Below are positions 42,437 through 54,900 of a stretch of DNA of 64,000 bases, in pieces. How positions within the stretch are numbered: the stretch's first letter is position 1; each line of letters opens with the position of its first letter. A model generated the notes under the pieces. That model saw only the letters and a list, made by a program, of their open reading frames with translations. It was not told where the DNA came from and made no database searches. The position numbers and the translations under genes were made by a program. Origin of the DNA: an uncultured Actinoplanes sp. (GTDB lineage: Bacteria; Actinomycetota; Actinomycetes; Mycobacteriales; Micromonosporaceae); contig NZ_CAKUCL010000004.1 in NCBI RefSeq assembly GCF_934643405.1, positions 6,872-70,871 of the forward strand, given 5' to 3'.

Positions 42437-42840
42437 CCTTCCACCACGTGGAGCTCTGGGTCCCCGACCTGCCCGCAGCCCTGCCGGCCTGGGACTGGCT
42501 GATGACGTCGCTGGGCTGGAGCCGCTTCCAGGAGTGGCCGGCGGGCCGTTCCTGGCGCGACGGCGGCGCCTACCTGGTCCTGGAGCAGTCCCCATCGCTG
42601 AACGGCACCGAACACGACCGCACCGCTCCGGGCCTGAACCACCTGGCCTTCACCGTGGCCGGCCGCGAGGAGGTGGACCGCCTGGCGCACGAGGCCCCGT
42701 CCCACGGCTGGTCCCTGCTCTTCCCCGACCGCCACCCGCACGCGGGCGGGCCCGGCTCCTACGCCGCCTACCTGGAGGACAACTGGGGCTACGAGGTGGA
42801 GTTGCAGCCCCCGCTCCCACCGCGGAAGGAGATGTCGTAG
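42433..42840 (+). CDS. VOC (glyoxalase/bleomycin resistance)-family protein
   Basis: The 135-residue protein has the two-module VOC layout: [15 protein letters not shown] at the start, [22 protein letters not shown] in the middle, and [19 protein letters not shown] at the end. His (HHVELW), His (NHLAF) and Glu (YEVEL) are probable metal ligands. Members include dioxygenases, isomerases and antibiotic-binding proteins; none can be singled out. It is translationally coupled to the adenosyltransferase gene. Confidence 0.82.
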   Translation: MTFHHVELWVPDLPAALPAWDWLMTSLGWSRFQEWPAGRSWRDGGAYLVLEQSPSLNGTEHDRTAPGLNHLAFTVAGREEVDRLAHEAPSHGWSLLFPDRHPHAGGPGSYAAYLEDNWGYEVELQPPLPPRKEMS

Positions 42841-42894
42841 CGGGGTGGGTGGTACGGACCGTCGCTCACGCCGAGGGCCGGGGCGCGGCGAGCA

Positions 42895-42910
42895 GGGCGC
42901 CGGGGCGCCC
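42895..42910. terminator. Hairpin between convergent VOC and PhzF-like genes
   Basis: GGGCGCC-GG-GGCGCCC is a perfect 7-bp inverted repeat in the 125-bp gap between two convergent genes, so it may act in both directions. No T-tract is visible. Nothing else was seen in the gap. Confidence 0.45.
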
Positions 42911-42965
42911 AGAACGCTCACCGCACCCCGGCGACCTGCGTAAGTGGTGACGCCCAAACCCCCGG

Positions 42966-43766
42966 TCAGGGCAGGAGTTCGCCGCGCATGACGGTGACCG
43001 CCTCGCCGGTCAGCAGGGTGCGGTCGCCCTTCAGCTCCACCCGCACGTAACCGCCCCTCGCCGACGCCTGGTAGCCGGTCATGACCGTGCGGCCGCCCAG
43101 GCGCGCCGACCAGAACGGGGTCAGGGCCGTGTGGGCGCTGCCGGTCACCGGGTCCTCGGCCACGCCCGCCGCGGCGCCGAAGAAGCGGGACACGAAGTCG
43201 TACGAGGCGTCGGGGGTCTGCGCGGCGGCGGTCACCACCACACCCCGGTGGGTGAACCGAGCCAGCGCGGACAGGTCCGGGGCCAGGTCCCGTACGGACT
43301 GCTCGGAAGGCAGTTCCACCAGCAGGTCGTCGGTGCTGGGGCCGGTGTGGTGCATCGAGACGATGTCGGCGCCCAGCACCGATGCGAGCCGCGGGTCGGC
43401 CTCGACCGGTGTCAGGGGCGCGGTGGGGAAGTCCAGCGTGTACGCGCCGGCCTCGCCCGCCGTCGCGGTCAGGACGCCGCTCTGGGTCGCGAAACGGACG
43501 GTCCCGGGCCGGGACAGCACGTGCGCCGTCGCGAGGGTCGCGTGGCCGCACAGGGCCACCTCCACGGCCGGCGTGAACCAGCGCAGGGCGAAGTCGGCCG
43601 GGCCGGACGGGTCGAGCGGGTGGGCGAACGCCGTCTCGGACAGGTTGACCTCGGCGGCCACCTGTTGCATCCAGGAGGCGGCCGGGAAGCGGTCGAGAAT
43701 GACCACGCCGGCGGGATTGCCCGCGAACGGCCGATCGGTGAAGGCGTCGACGATCTGAATACGCAT
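42966..43766 (-). CDS. PhzF-family epimerase/isomerase
   Basis: The 266-residue protein has the diaminopimelate-epimerase-like fold of PhzF proteins: MRIQIVDAFTDRPFAGNPAGVV at the start, NLSETAF with the predicted catalytic Glu44, CGHATLATAH, and EDPVTGSAH in the second half. PhzF itself isomerises an intermediate of phenazine synthesis, but most members lie outside phenazine clusters, as here, and their substrates are unknown. It is 25 bp downstream of the DUF2550 gene on the same strand, so an atpC-DUF2550-phzF transcript is likely. Confidence 0.9.
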   Translation of the reverse strand: MRIQIVDAFTDRPFAGNPAGVVILDRFPAASWMQQVAAEVNLSETAFAHPLDPSGPADFALRWFTPAVEVALCGHATLATAHVLSRPGTVRFATQSGVLTATAGEAGAYTLDFPTAPLTPVEADPRLASVLGADIVSMHHTGPSTDDLLVELPSEQSVRDLAPDLSALARFTHRGVVVTAAAQTPDASYDFVSRFFGAAAGVAEDPVTGSAHTALTPFWSARLGGRTVMTGYQASARGGYVRVELKGDRTLLTGEAVTVMRGELLP

Positions 43767-43791
43767 GGGCAGAGATTAGAGAGCGGGCGTG

Positions 43792-44256
43792 CTACTGCTC
43801 GATGGTGCGGGGGCGGATCACCGGGCGTGGTGTCAGGCCGGCCTGGCCGGGTGGTGCCGCCTCGAGCCAGGACAGGAAGCCGGTCACGGTCGACTCGGCC
43901 ATGGCGATCTCCACCTCGGCCTCGCCGCTCAGACATCGCAGGACGATCCAGTGGCCGGGCATGCTCAGACGCTCCGGGCCTTCGGGTTTTCGGCGCTGCT
44001 CGACCACCAGGGAATCCCGGTCGAGGACGCGCTTGGGCCGGATCGCGAAGCTGAACATGCGGTAGAAGCGCAACTCGTCGCCCGCGAACTGGCCGATGCC
44101 GTGCGACCAGCCGCGACCCGGATAGAGCGTGGTGGTGCGCACCGACAGACGAATGGTTCCGCCGCCGGCCATCAGGAGCCGGCGGCGGATGAAGATCGCG
44201 GAGATGATCGCGAGCAGCGCGACGAGGCAGATTCCGACGATTTCCAGAATCCGCAT
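43792..44256 (-). CDS. DUF2550-family membrane protein
   Basis: A 154-residue protein with one N-terminal membrane helix (about 5-24) and a soluble beta-rich domain (WSHGIGQFAGDELRFYRMFSFAIRPKRVLDR). DUF2550 genes follow atpC in many actinobacteria, including mycobacteria, and their role is unknown. Here it starts 8 bp after the atpC stop and so is in the same operon. The family match rests on sequence pattern and position. Confidence 0.85.
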   Translation of the reverse strand: MRILEIVGICLVALLAIISAIFIRRRLLMAGGGTIRLSVRTTTLYPGRGWSHGIGQFAGDELRFYRMFSFAIRPKRVLDRDSLVVEQRRKPEGPERLSMPGHWIVLRCLSGEAEVEIAMAESTVTGFLSWLEAAPPGQAGLTPRPVIRPRTIEQ

Positions 44257-44264
44257 CGCCGGCG

Positions 44265-44546
44265 TCAGTGAGTCTCGGGCTGGGCGGGAGTGGCGCTCTC
44301 GGCGAGAACGGTCACGCCGTCCGTGTCGATCGAGAGGAATCCGCCGGTCACGTCGTAGGTCAGCTGCTCGCCACCGGCGAGCTTGACCCGCACCTGGGAC
44401 GGCTCCTTGAGCAGGCCGAGAAGGGGCGCGTGACCCGGCAGCACACCGATCTCACCCTCGGTGGTGCGCGCGACGAGCATCTCGGCCTCGCCGGACCATA
44501 CGCTTTCCTCGACGGCGACGACCTTGACGGGCAGCTGGTTGGCCAC
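44265..44546 (-). CDS. atpC: F1-ATP synthase epsilon subunit
   Basis: This 93-residue subunit forms part of the central stalk and can inhibit ATP hydrolysis. The beta-sandwich domain is complete (LPVKVVAVEESVWSGEAEMLVARTTEGEIGVLPGHAPLLGLL, then DVTGGFLSIDTDGVTVLAE). The C-terminal helical hairpin of bacterial epsilon is missing or very short, as is usual in actinobacteria with short epsilon. GTG at 44546 has AGGGAGA upstream. It is separated from atpD by an LCP gene and two hairpins, and so should have its own promoter; a possible -10 (TAGACT) lies at 44584-44589 on the minus strand. Confidence 0.94.
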   Translation of the reverse strand: MANQLPVKVVAVEESVWSGEAEMLVARTTEGEIGVLPGHAPLLGLLKEPSQVRVKLAGGEQLTYDVTGGFLSIDTDGVTVLAESATPAQPETH

Positions 44547-44599
44547 GCTGTCTCCCTGTTGAGCCTCGGTACCGATGGGGTGAAGTCTAAACGGCGGGA

Positions 44600-44622
44600 C
44601 CACCCGCCGTGGTGGCGGGTGG
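44600..44622 (-). terminator. Hairpin between the LCP gene and atpC
   Basis: CCACCCGCC-GTGGT-GGCGGGTGG is a perfect 9-bp stem with a 5-nt loop, 38 bases beyond the LCP stop on the minus strand. The following bases on that strand (TCCCGCCGTTTAGAC) have only a weak T-rich stretch. It would reduce read-through from the LCP gene into atpC. Confidence 0.6.
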
Positions 44623-44660
44623 CCACCGACACAAGGTCGGCACAACGCGATTGCGGACGA

Positions 44661-45782
44661 CTACACGTTGTTGTTGATGTACTCGGGATTGTTCAGCAGG
44701 AACGCGGGCAACTTGTCCTGCTTGAGGGCGGTGAAGAACTCGTCCGCGTTCGGCGCGAGCTGCTCGCCCTGGTACTTCCCGTTCTCGAACAGCCCCCCGC
44801 CGGGCAGCTTGATCAGCGTCATGTTGTCCGACCGGATGTTCTTCAGGGCGAGGGCCCAGTCGATCACGCTGTGCCCGTTGCCGTCGAAGATGAGGGCCTT
44901 GCCGGCCGCCTTGAGCACCTTGTCGAGCTTGCCGGGGTTGGTGACGACGTCCTTGCTGAGCGCCTGCTTCGCCATCGCCTTGATGAACTGCTGCTGGTGA
45001 CGCTGCCGGTCGTAGTCGCTGTTCGGCAGGCCGTAGCGCTGGCGCACGTAGTCCAGCGCCTGCCAGCCCTGGAGATGGTAGGTGCCCTTCTTGTACGTCG
45101 CCTGCGGCCCGTAGTACGGGTGGTCGCAGTTGTTGTTCGCGCAGCGGGCCAGGCGGGGGCGGGGTTTGCCGTTGGGCTGCAGGTGTTCCGACTTCACGTT
45201 CTGGTCGATCTTCATGGTGACGCCGCCCATCGCGTCGACGATCGCCTTGAAGCCGTTGAAGTTGATGATCGCGCCGGCGTCGAACTTCTTGATGCCGGTC
45301 AGCTGCTGGACCGTACGGGCGAGAAGGTCGAAGCCCTGGACCACGTCATGCTTGCCGTTGCCGACCGCGCTGCCGAAGCCCATCGCCGCGTTGATCTTCG
45401 CGCGGCCGCCCCGGAAGCCGGTCTTCTCGAACGCGGGGATGTCCACCACGAGGTCGCGGGGGATGGAGAACAGGTACGCCTGGTCCATGCCCGCCGGGAT
45501 GTGCGCCACGATGATCGAGTCGGAGAGCGGCGTCTGCTCGTCGGTGCGCGGGTCGATGCCGACCAGCAGGATGTTTTGGTCGCCCTTGATGTCGGAGACC
45601 TTCTGCTCGCCGCCGGCCGCCGCCGCGTTGCCGAACAGATCCTTCTGGTCCACGGCGCCGGCGTACCGCGCGACCAGCACCTGCGTGCTGACCAGGGCGG
45701 CGCCGCTGATCACCATGATCACGCACCCGAAGATCGCACAGAGCCGCGCCCAGAGCGGTGCCCGGCGTTTCGACTTCGCCAC
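44661..45782 (-). CDS. LytR-CpsA-Psr (LCP) family phosphotransferase
   Basis: LCP proteins attach secondary wall polymers to peptidoglycan. The 373-residue protein has a short cytoplasmic basic start, one membrane helix (about 14-37) and an extracellular LCP domain. The domain shows LLVGIDPRTDEQTPLSDSIIV, the SIPRDLVVDIP motif, KINAAMGFG, and YVRQRYGLPNSDYDRQRHQQQFI, which holds the conserved Arg residues that bind the polyprenyl pyrophosphate. GTG at 45782 is supported by GGGAG six bases upstream; an in-frame ATG at 45842 lacks this. It sits between atpD and atpC, flanked by a terminator on each side. Confidence 0.92.
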   Translation of the reverse strand: MAKSKRRAPLWARLCAIFGCVIMVISGAALVSTQVLVARYAGAVDQKDLFGNAAAAGGEQKVSDIKGDQNILLVGIDPRTDEQTPLSDSIIVAHIPAGMDQAYLFSIPRDLVVDIPAFEKTGFRGGRAKINAAMGFGSAVGNGKHDVVQGFDLLARTVQQLTGIKKFDAGAIINFNGFKAIVDAMGGVTMKIDQNVKSEHLQPNGKPRPRLARCANNNCDHPYYGPQATYKKGTYHLQGWQALDYVRQRYGLPNSDYDRQRHQQQFIKAMAKQALSKDVVTNPGKLDKVLKAAGKALIFDGNGHSVIDWALALKNIRSDNMTLIKLPGGGLFENGKYQGEQLAPNADEFFTALKQDKLPAFLLNNPEYINNNV

Positions 45783-45939
45783 CTGATCTCCCAACGTTTT
45801 CCGGCTACCGAGAAGCACGGACCAAACTGCGCCGTCGTTCAACGGATGACCAGGGTACCGAAGTCAGATATGCGCGCAAATCGGACTTAACCACCGGTAC
45901 GTGTTCAGGTTGAGCGACCACCCGCCGCGGCCTGAGCAG

Positions 45940-45991
45940 AAAATGGGCGAGGGCCCTGGTTCGCGCCTACGCGAACACAGGGCCCCCGCCC
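45940..45991 (-). terminator. Intrinsic terminator after atpD
   Basis: On the minus strand GGGCGGGGGCCCTGTGTTCGC pairs with GCGAACCAGGGCCCTCGCCC across a 5-nt loop (arms 45971-45991 and 45945-45965). It is followed directly by ATTTTC. It begins 9 bases after the atpD stop. This is the strongest intrinsic terminator seen in the window and should end the main atp transcript. Confidence 0.85.
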
Positions 45992-45999
45992 GTCACTGC

Positions 46000-48371
<2,372 letters not shown>

Positions 48372-48373
48372 GA

Positions 48374-50026
<1,653 letters not shown>

Positions 50027-50111
50027 CCTCTGCCTTCTCTGTCTAGCTCGGGACGTCGCCGCCACCGAGGGGCCTGCTCGTTCGGCGTCGCCGCCGATCG
50101 AGGTGTCAAAA

Positions 50112-50933
50112 CTATTTGGCGAACGCCTGCTTGGCCTGGTTGAGCCGGCGCAGGATGGTGCCGTCGTAGAGGTCGGAACCGATCTTGACGCTGACGCCGC
50201 CGATGATCGAAGGATCGACGTCGATCTTCAGCGACACTTCCCGGCCGTAGATGTCGGACAACTTGGCAGCCAGCGCCTGCTCGTCCGCCTCGGTGAGCGG
50301 CTTCGCCACCGTCACGTACGCGACCTCGCGGTCACGCTTCGCGGCGGTGAGCTCGACCAGGCGGGTCAACGAGGACTCGAAACTGCGGCCCCCGAAACCC
50401 TCGAGCGCCACCTCGGCGAGCCGGAGCGTGGCCGGCTGGGCCTTGCCCTTCAGCAAGTCCTCCACCAGCTTAACCCGACGCGAAGTCGGTGCACCGGGGT
50501 CACTGAGAGTGACCGCCAGTTCGGCGCTGCCCGAGACGATCTGCCCGAAGCGGAACAGCTCGTCCTCGACGTCGGCGAGGTTTCCGCCCTTCTGCGCCGA
50601 GGACAACAACGCCTCGGCACCGAGACGCTCGGTGACGTCGAGCAGCTCGCTCGGCTGCGAGAACCGACCGGTCACCAGGGTCGCCAGCGTGTCCACCGTG
50701 ACCTCGGAGAGCTTGCCGGACAGCAGCGAGCGGAGCAGCTCCGCCCGCTGCGCGCCGGCCCGCGACGGGTCGGTCAGCGCCCGGCGCAGCCTCGGCTGCG
50801 CACGCAGCAGGGCCGCCACCGAGAGGATCTCGTCGGCGATCGTGGCCAGCTGAGCGGCCGAGGCCGAGCTGGTGTCCACGCCGAACTTGTCCACCGCCTT
50901 GGCGTACGCCTGCTGGCTGACGCTCGACGCCAT
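50112..50933 (-). CDS. atpH: F1-ATP synthase delta subunit
   Basis: The peripheral-stalk subunit that joins F1 to subunit b. The helical N-terminal domain and C-terminal segment with [30 protein letters not shown] match the OSCP/delta family. Its 273 residues are longer than the E. coli protein (177), as in other actinobacteria. It is not fused to a second b subunit, unlike in mycobacteria. The ATG overlaps the atpF stop (TGATG). Confidence 0.96.
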   Translation of the reverse strand: MASSVSQQAYAKAVDKFGVDTSSASAAQLATIADEILSVAALLRAQPRLRRALTDPSRAGAQRAELLRSLLSGKLSEVTVDTLATLVTGRFSQPSELLDVTERLGAEALLSSAQKGGNLADVEDELFRFGQIVSGSAELAVTLSDPGAPTSRRVKLVEDLLKGKAQPATLRLAEVALEGFGGRSFESSLTRLVELTAAKRDREVAYVTVAKPLTEADEQALAAKLSDIYGREVSLKIDVDPSIIGGVSVKIGSDLYDGTILRRLNQAKQAFAK

Positions 50934-51490
50934 CAGCGCCGCCCGCCCGCCGAGCCGGCCGCGCCGAGCTCATCGATGAACCGCTCCACCGTGCCGCGGC
51001 TGCGCGCCTCGTCGGCGAGCGCCTCACCCACGATGCGCCCGGCCAGGTCGACGGCCAGCGATCCCACTTCGGACCGCAGGTCCCGCACGATGCTCTCCCG
51101 CTGGGCCGCGAGCTGCTCGCGACCGGCCGCGATGATCCGGTCGGACTCCTCGCGGGCCTTGGCCAGCACGTCCTGACGAATGCCCTCGGCGTCGGCCCGG
51201 GCCTCGTCGCGGATGCGCGCGGCCTCGGTGCGAGCCTCGGCCAGCTGCGCGCGGTACTGCTCGAGCAACTGGTTGGCCTCGGCCTGAGCGGCCTCGGCAC
51301 GCTTGATGCCGCCCTCGATCGCGTCCACCCGGGCCGCGAACGTCTTCTCCATCATCGGGAAGACGAACTTCATCAGCACCCAGCACAGGATCCCGAAGGC
51401 GATGGTGCCGAGCAGGATCTCCTGCCAGATCGGGATGACCGGGTTGTGTTCGGCCTCTTCGGCAGCAGCGAAAATGAATTGGTTGAGCAC
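50933..51490 (-). CDS. atpF: Fo-ATP synthase subunit b
   Basis: This is the membrane-anchored dimeric peripheral stalk. One membrane helix (about 21-45, WQEILLGTIAFGILCWVLMKFVF) is followed by a long charged helix (ALQ/EAR-rich, EARTEAARIRDEARADAEGIRQ). The 185-residue length is typical. The start is GTG 51490, 29 bp after atpE; its stop overlaps atpH. Confidence 0.96.
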   Translation of the reverse strand: MLNQFIFAAAEEAEHNPVIPIWQEILLGTIAFGILCWVLMKFVFPMMEKTFAARVDAIEGGIKRAEAAQAEANQLLEQYRAQLAEARTEAARIRDEARADAEGIRQDVLAKAREESDRIIAAGREQLAAQRESIVRDLRSEVGSLAVDLAGRIVGEALADEARSRGTVERFIDELGAAGSAGGRR

Positions 51491-51519
51491 TACTTACCTC
51501 CTTTGAGGCGGAGGGCGAT

Positions 51520-51756
51520 TTAGACGTTGCCCGCCCAGATGAAGCCGAAGGCGATGCCGAGCAGCGCGAGCGCCTCGATGACGGCGAAGCCGATCCAGAC
51601 GTAGGGCAGCGTCAGACGCGACGACTCCGGCTGGCGGGCCGTCGACTGAATGTAGGCCGAAAAGACCAGGCCGACACCGATGCCGGGGCCGATGGCCGCG
51701 AGACCGTAGCCGATGGCGGCGGTGCTGCCCTCAACGGCGGCAATAACGTCAACCAT
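51520..51756 (-). CDS. atpE: Fo-ATP synthase subunit c
   Basis: The ring subunit that carries protons. The 78-residue hairpin has two membrane helices joined by the loop STARQPESS, and Glu61 (FAVIEALALLG) as the proton-binding residue. The N-terminal helix contains the GxGxGxG packing motif (GLAAIGPGIGVGL). A perfect AGGAGG precedes ATG 51756, and a stem-loop lies just upstream of it. Both features suit the high expression this multi-copy subunit needs. Confidence 0.98.
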   Translation of the reverse strand: MVDVIAAVEGSTAAIGYGLAAIGPGIGVGLVFSAYIQSTARQPESSRLTLPYVWIGFAVIEALALLGIAFGFIWAGNV

Positions 51757-51777
51757 TACGAAATCCTCCTGGTATCT

Positions 51778-51794
51778 CGCGTGACTGTCACGCG
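51778..51794 (-). promoter_or_regulatory. Stem-loop in the atpB-atpE intercistronic region
   Basis: CGCGTGACTGTCACGCG is a 17-bp perfect palindrome about 12 bases upstream of the AGGAGG of atpE. As RNA it can form a stem of six or more base pairs with a small loop. It may protect or process the mRNA to raise atpE translation relative to atpB; this is inference from position. Confidence 0.45.
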
Positions 51795-51832
51795 GGACGA
51801 CAACGGGGTGTTACAGCGGTGCGAGGTCGTGC

Positions 51833-52627
51833 TCAGTGCTCGTCGGCGAGCGCGCCCTGGACGTAGCTCGCGGTCAGCACCGTGAAGACGTAGGCCTGGA
51901 GGGCGACGACCAGGAACTCCAGGAACGTGAGCGCGATCGTCATGGCCCACGAGGCGATCGAGAACGGGATGAACCAGAGGTTGGCGTTCAGCATCGCGAA
52001 ACCGCCCAGCGTGAACACCAGCAGCAGCATGTGGCCGGCGAACATGTTGGCGAAGAGTCGGACGGCGAGCGAGAACGGCCGCACCAGGAAGTTGGAGAAG
52101 AACTCGATCGGAATCAGCAGCGGCAGAATGAACCACGGCGCCGGCGGAATGAGCGCGGTCTTGAAGTACTTCACGAAGCCGTGGTGCCGGATGCCGACCG
52201 CGATGAACAGCACGTAGCTGATGAGCGCGAGAATGGCCGGGAAGGCGATGTGCGAGTTCGGCGAGATCTGCGCGACCGGGACGATGCTCCACAGGTTCAT
52301 CAGGAAGATGAAGCAGAACAGCGTCGTCAGATAGGGCGCGAAATTGACGCCGCGGGGACCGATCATCTCGACCGCGACATTGTTCCGCACGAAGCCGTAG
52401 ATGCTTTCCGCGATCCACTGCTTCTTGGTCGGGACCAGCTTGGGCTTCCGATAGGTCACCAGGAAGAAGATGATGATCAATGCGACCGACAGCCACATCA
52501 GGGCCGTGATCTTGGTAAACCAGAAGCTGTTCTGCTCGTTCCACGGCAGGATGCTGGGCGGGTAGAAGTCCTCGACACTCGGCGGGAACGGAACGTCCGC
52601 TGCGAGGACGATCGACTGACCGATCAC
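51833..52627 (-). CDS. atpB: Fo-ATP synthase subunit a
   Basis: The stator subunit that forms the proton half-channels. Five to six membrane helices are seen in 264 residues, with the essential Arg190 in PFSLAVRLFANMFAGH. GTG at 52627 is preceded by GGAAAGGG. It is the first gene of the eight classical subunit genes, directly after the small AtpZ-like protein (15 bp). Confidence 0.97.
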   Translation of the reverse strand: MIGQSIVLAADVPFPPSVEDFYPPSILPWNEQNSFWFTKITALMWLSVALIIIFFLVTYRKPKLVPTKKQWIAESIYGFVRNNVAVEMIGPRGVNFAPYLTTLFCFIFLMNLWSIVPVAQISPNSHIAFPAILALISYVLFIAVGIRHHGFVKYFKTALIPPAPWFILPLLIPIEFFSNFLVRPFSLAVRLFANMFAGHMLLLVFTLGGFAMLNANLWFIPFSIASWAMTIALTFLEFLVVALQAYVFTVLTASYVQGALADEH

Positions 52628-52642
52628 CGTAGCCCTTTCCTG

Positions 52643-52876
52643 TCAGGCGCCGAGACGGCGCACGATGAGGTAGACACCGCCGCCGATCCCCACGACCGCA
52701 CCGATACCGGCGAAGATGCCCCTGGTTCCGACCCAGTGGTCGACCAGCAAACCGATCCCGCCCCACACCAACATCCCCGTGATGAGGTACGCGACCGCCG
52801 TCATGCCCATGCCCGTGTCGGGCGGGGGTGGACCGTCGTCACCGCGGGGATTCTGGGGAGGTTCTTGACCGGTCAT
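52643..52876 (-). CDS. AtpZ/AtpI-like small membrane protein of the ATP synthase operon
   Basis: A 77-residue protein with two predicted membrane helices (about 25-44 and 51-72; VAYLITGMLVWGGIGLLVDHWVG, GIFAGIGAVVGIGGGVYLIV). This two-helix layout upstream of atpB is typical of AtpZ-type proteins, which help ATP synthase or magnesium handling. ATG at 52876. The 209-bp gap upstream (52877-53085) should hold the atp promoter; TTGACC and TTGCAG hexamers are present, but no convincing partner could be fixed. Confidence 0.78.
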   Translation of the reverse strand: MTGQEPPQNPRGDDGPPPPDTGMGMTAVAYLITGMLVWGGIGLLVDHWVGTRGIFAGIGAVVGIGGGVYLIVRRLGA

Positions 52877-53085
52877 GACGGCCCGAACGATATCAGCAGG
52901 GAAGACAGGGTTAAGCGCGGCCCCCCGCACAACCGCAGTTGTCCAGGCGTCAGGGGTCGCGCAACTGGATGGACACGGTACTCCCCCTTTGCCATAACCC
53001 TGCAAGCCACGACCGTTCACATCACCGGTTCGTGGTCAACAAACCACGAAAAGAGCGCTGACGAGCCAAAACGCGGCTCAGAAGA

Positions 53086-53535
53086 TCACTTCGGGCGACT
53101 CAGCCGGGTAAACCACCAGGCCTGCACGGCGGTCCACACGACGACCCCGGCGACGATGCCCCAGCCGAGCGCGGACTTGCCGGCCCAGTCGCTGGAGACC
53201 CCGAAAGCGAGGGCAAGTCCCAGGATTGTGTACTTCAGCACGTAAGTGATCAGAGCGAGCGGCATCAATAGAGCGGGCCGCACGGTGTCCGCCCAGGCGA
53301 TCACCAATGTCGACATGGTGAAGCTGAGCGTCACGATCAACACGCCGGCCGCGGCGCCGAGCGCGGCCGCCGGGGAGCCGGCGACGAAACCGACCGACGC
53401 GGCGCACAACATCAGGGCCACCGCGACCGAGCTCAGGAACGGCAGGTGCGCCACCCGCCAGCGCGGGTCCGCGGGCAGCGGCGGGAGAACCGGCAGCGGT
53501 TGGTCGGCTTCCTCATCAAAAGCGGTGTCTGTCAC
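53086..53535 (-). CDS. AtpI-like membrane protein
   Basis: A 149-residue protein with four predicted membrane helices (about 33-53, 57-80, 90-112 and 120-142). In actinobacteria a four-helix protein of this size (annotated ATP synthase protein I) lies just upstream of atpB, and position and layout fit. AtpI-type proteins assist c-ring assembly. The GTG start at 53535 overlaps the glyA stop (GTGA), so it is coupled to glyA; a gap of 209 bp separates it from the AtpZ-like gene. Confidence 0.75.
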   Translation of the reverse strand: MTDTAFDEEADQPLPVLPPLPADPRWRVAHLPFLSSVAVALMLCAASVGFVAGSPAAALGAAAGVLIVTLSFTMSTLVIAWADTVRPALLMPLALITYVLKYTILGLALAFGVSSDWAGKSALGWGIVAGVVVWTAVQAWWFTRLSRPK

Positions 53536-54821
53536 GTCATCACCTCCGCACGACCGTACGCGGGGAACCGGCGCACCAGTTCGGCGGCCTCCTCGGCGAC
53601 CTCGGCCAGGCGGCGTTCCCCCGCCGCCAGCGCCGGGTCGCAGCGCACCGCGGCGCCGATCAGCCCGGCGATCTGCCGCATCTCGCCCTCCCGCATGCCC
53701 TGGGTGGTCACGCTGGGCGTGCCCACCCGGATGCCGGAGGCGACCGCGGGCGGTCGCGGGTCGAACGGGATCGCGTTCTTGTTGAGCGTGATCCGGGCCT
53801 GGTCGCAGCGCTGCTCGGCCTGCTGCCCGGTCACCTCCAGGCCGCGCACGTCGGCCAGCACCAGGTGGGTGTCGGTGCCGCCGGACACCGGGCGCATCCC
53901 CTCGACGGCCAGGCCGGAGGCGAGCGCCTGCGCGTTCTTCACGACCTGACGCGCGTAGGCCCGGAATTCCGGCAGCGACGCCTCCCGCAGGGCGACCGCC
54001 TTCGCCGCGATGACGTGCATCATCGGGCCGCCCTGGCTGAACGGGAAGACCGCCTTGTCGACGCGCTGAGCGAGTTCCTCACGACAGAGAATCATGCCGC
54101 CTCGCGGGCCCCGGAGCACCTTGTGTGTGGTGCAGGTGACCACGTCGGCGTGCGGCACCGGGGACGGTACCGCCCGTCCGGCCACCAACCCGATGAAGTG
54201 CGCGGCGTCGACCATCAGGTACGCGCCCACCTCGTCGGCGATCTCCCGGAACCGACCGAAGTCAATGATTCTCGGATACGCCGTGGCCCCGCACACGATG
54301 ACCTTGGGCTGATGGGCGAGCGCCAGGTCCCGTACCTCGTCGTAGTCGATCTCCTCGGTGTTCTCGGTGACCCGGTATCCGATCGGGTGGAACCACTTCC
54401 CGGAGAAGTTGACCCGGCTGCCGTGGGTGAGGTGCCCGCCGTGGGACAGCTCCATGGCCAGCACGGTGTCGCCCGGCTCGGCCAGCGCGGCGTACGCGGC
54501 GAGGTTCGCAGACGCCCCGGAGTGCGGCTGGACGTTGGCGTGCTGCGCGCCGAACAGGTCCTCGGCGCGCTCGACGGCGAGCTGCTCGGCCCGGTCCACC
54601 TCGGCGCAGCCGCCGTAGTACCGCCGTCCCGGATAGCCCTCGGCGTACTTGTTGGTCAGGGTCGATCCGAGCGCGGCCAGCACCGCCGGCGAGGTGAAGT
54701 TCTCGCTGGCGATCAGCTGGAGCCCAGCGCGCTGCCGGTCCAGCTCGGCGAGGAGCACATCGGCGATCTCCGGATCGGCGCTCTCGAGCGAGGCGAAGTC
54801 CGGCCCCCAGAAGGTGTCCAC
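53532..54821 (-). CDS. glyA: Serine hydroxymethyltransferase
   Basis: A PLP enzyme that converts serine and tetrahydrofolate to glycine and methylene-tetrahydrofolate. The 429-residue sequence shows [36 protein letters not shown], the catalytic Lys in [19 protein letters not shown], and the C-terminal [16 protein letters not shown] at 54821 is supported by GGGGGAGGG; a longer in-frame reading to 55001 is rejected. It stands just upstream of the atp cluster, as in Bacillus. Confidence 0.97.
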   Translation of the reverse strand: MDTFWGPDFASLESADPEIADVLLAELDRQRAGLQLIASENFTSPAVLAALGSTLTNKYAEGYPGRRYYGGCAEVDRAEQLAVERAEDLFGAQHANVQPHSGASANLAAYAALAEPGDTVLAMELSHGGHLTHGSRVNFSGKWFHPIGYRVTENTEEIDYDEVRDLALAHQPKVIVCGATAYPRIIDFGRFREIADEVGAYLMVDAAHFIGLVAGRAVPSPVPHADVVTCTTHKVLRGPRGGMILCREELAQRVDKAVFPFSQGGPMMHVIAAKAVALREASLPEFRAYARQVVKNAQALASGLAVEGMRPVSGGTDTHLVLADVRGLEVTGQQAEQRCDQARITLNKNAIPFDPRPPAVASGIRVGTPSVTTQGMREGEMRQIAGLIGAAVRCDPALAAGERRLAEVAEEAAELVRRFPAYGRAEVMT

Positions 54822-54900
54822 GTGCCCTCCCCCAGTAGGCAACGCTGCGGATTCGAGCATATGGGTTACGCAGCTCGCACCGAGGGCACACTCTGCAGTT

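Noticed and set aside
45783..45842. An earlier ATG (45842) for the LCP protein
   Set aside because: GTG 45782 has a well-spaced GGGAG and gives the usual short basic N-terminus before the membrane helix.
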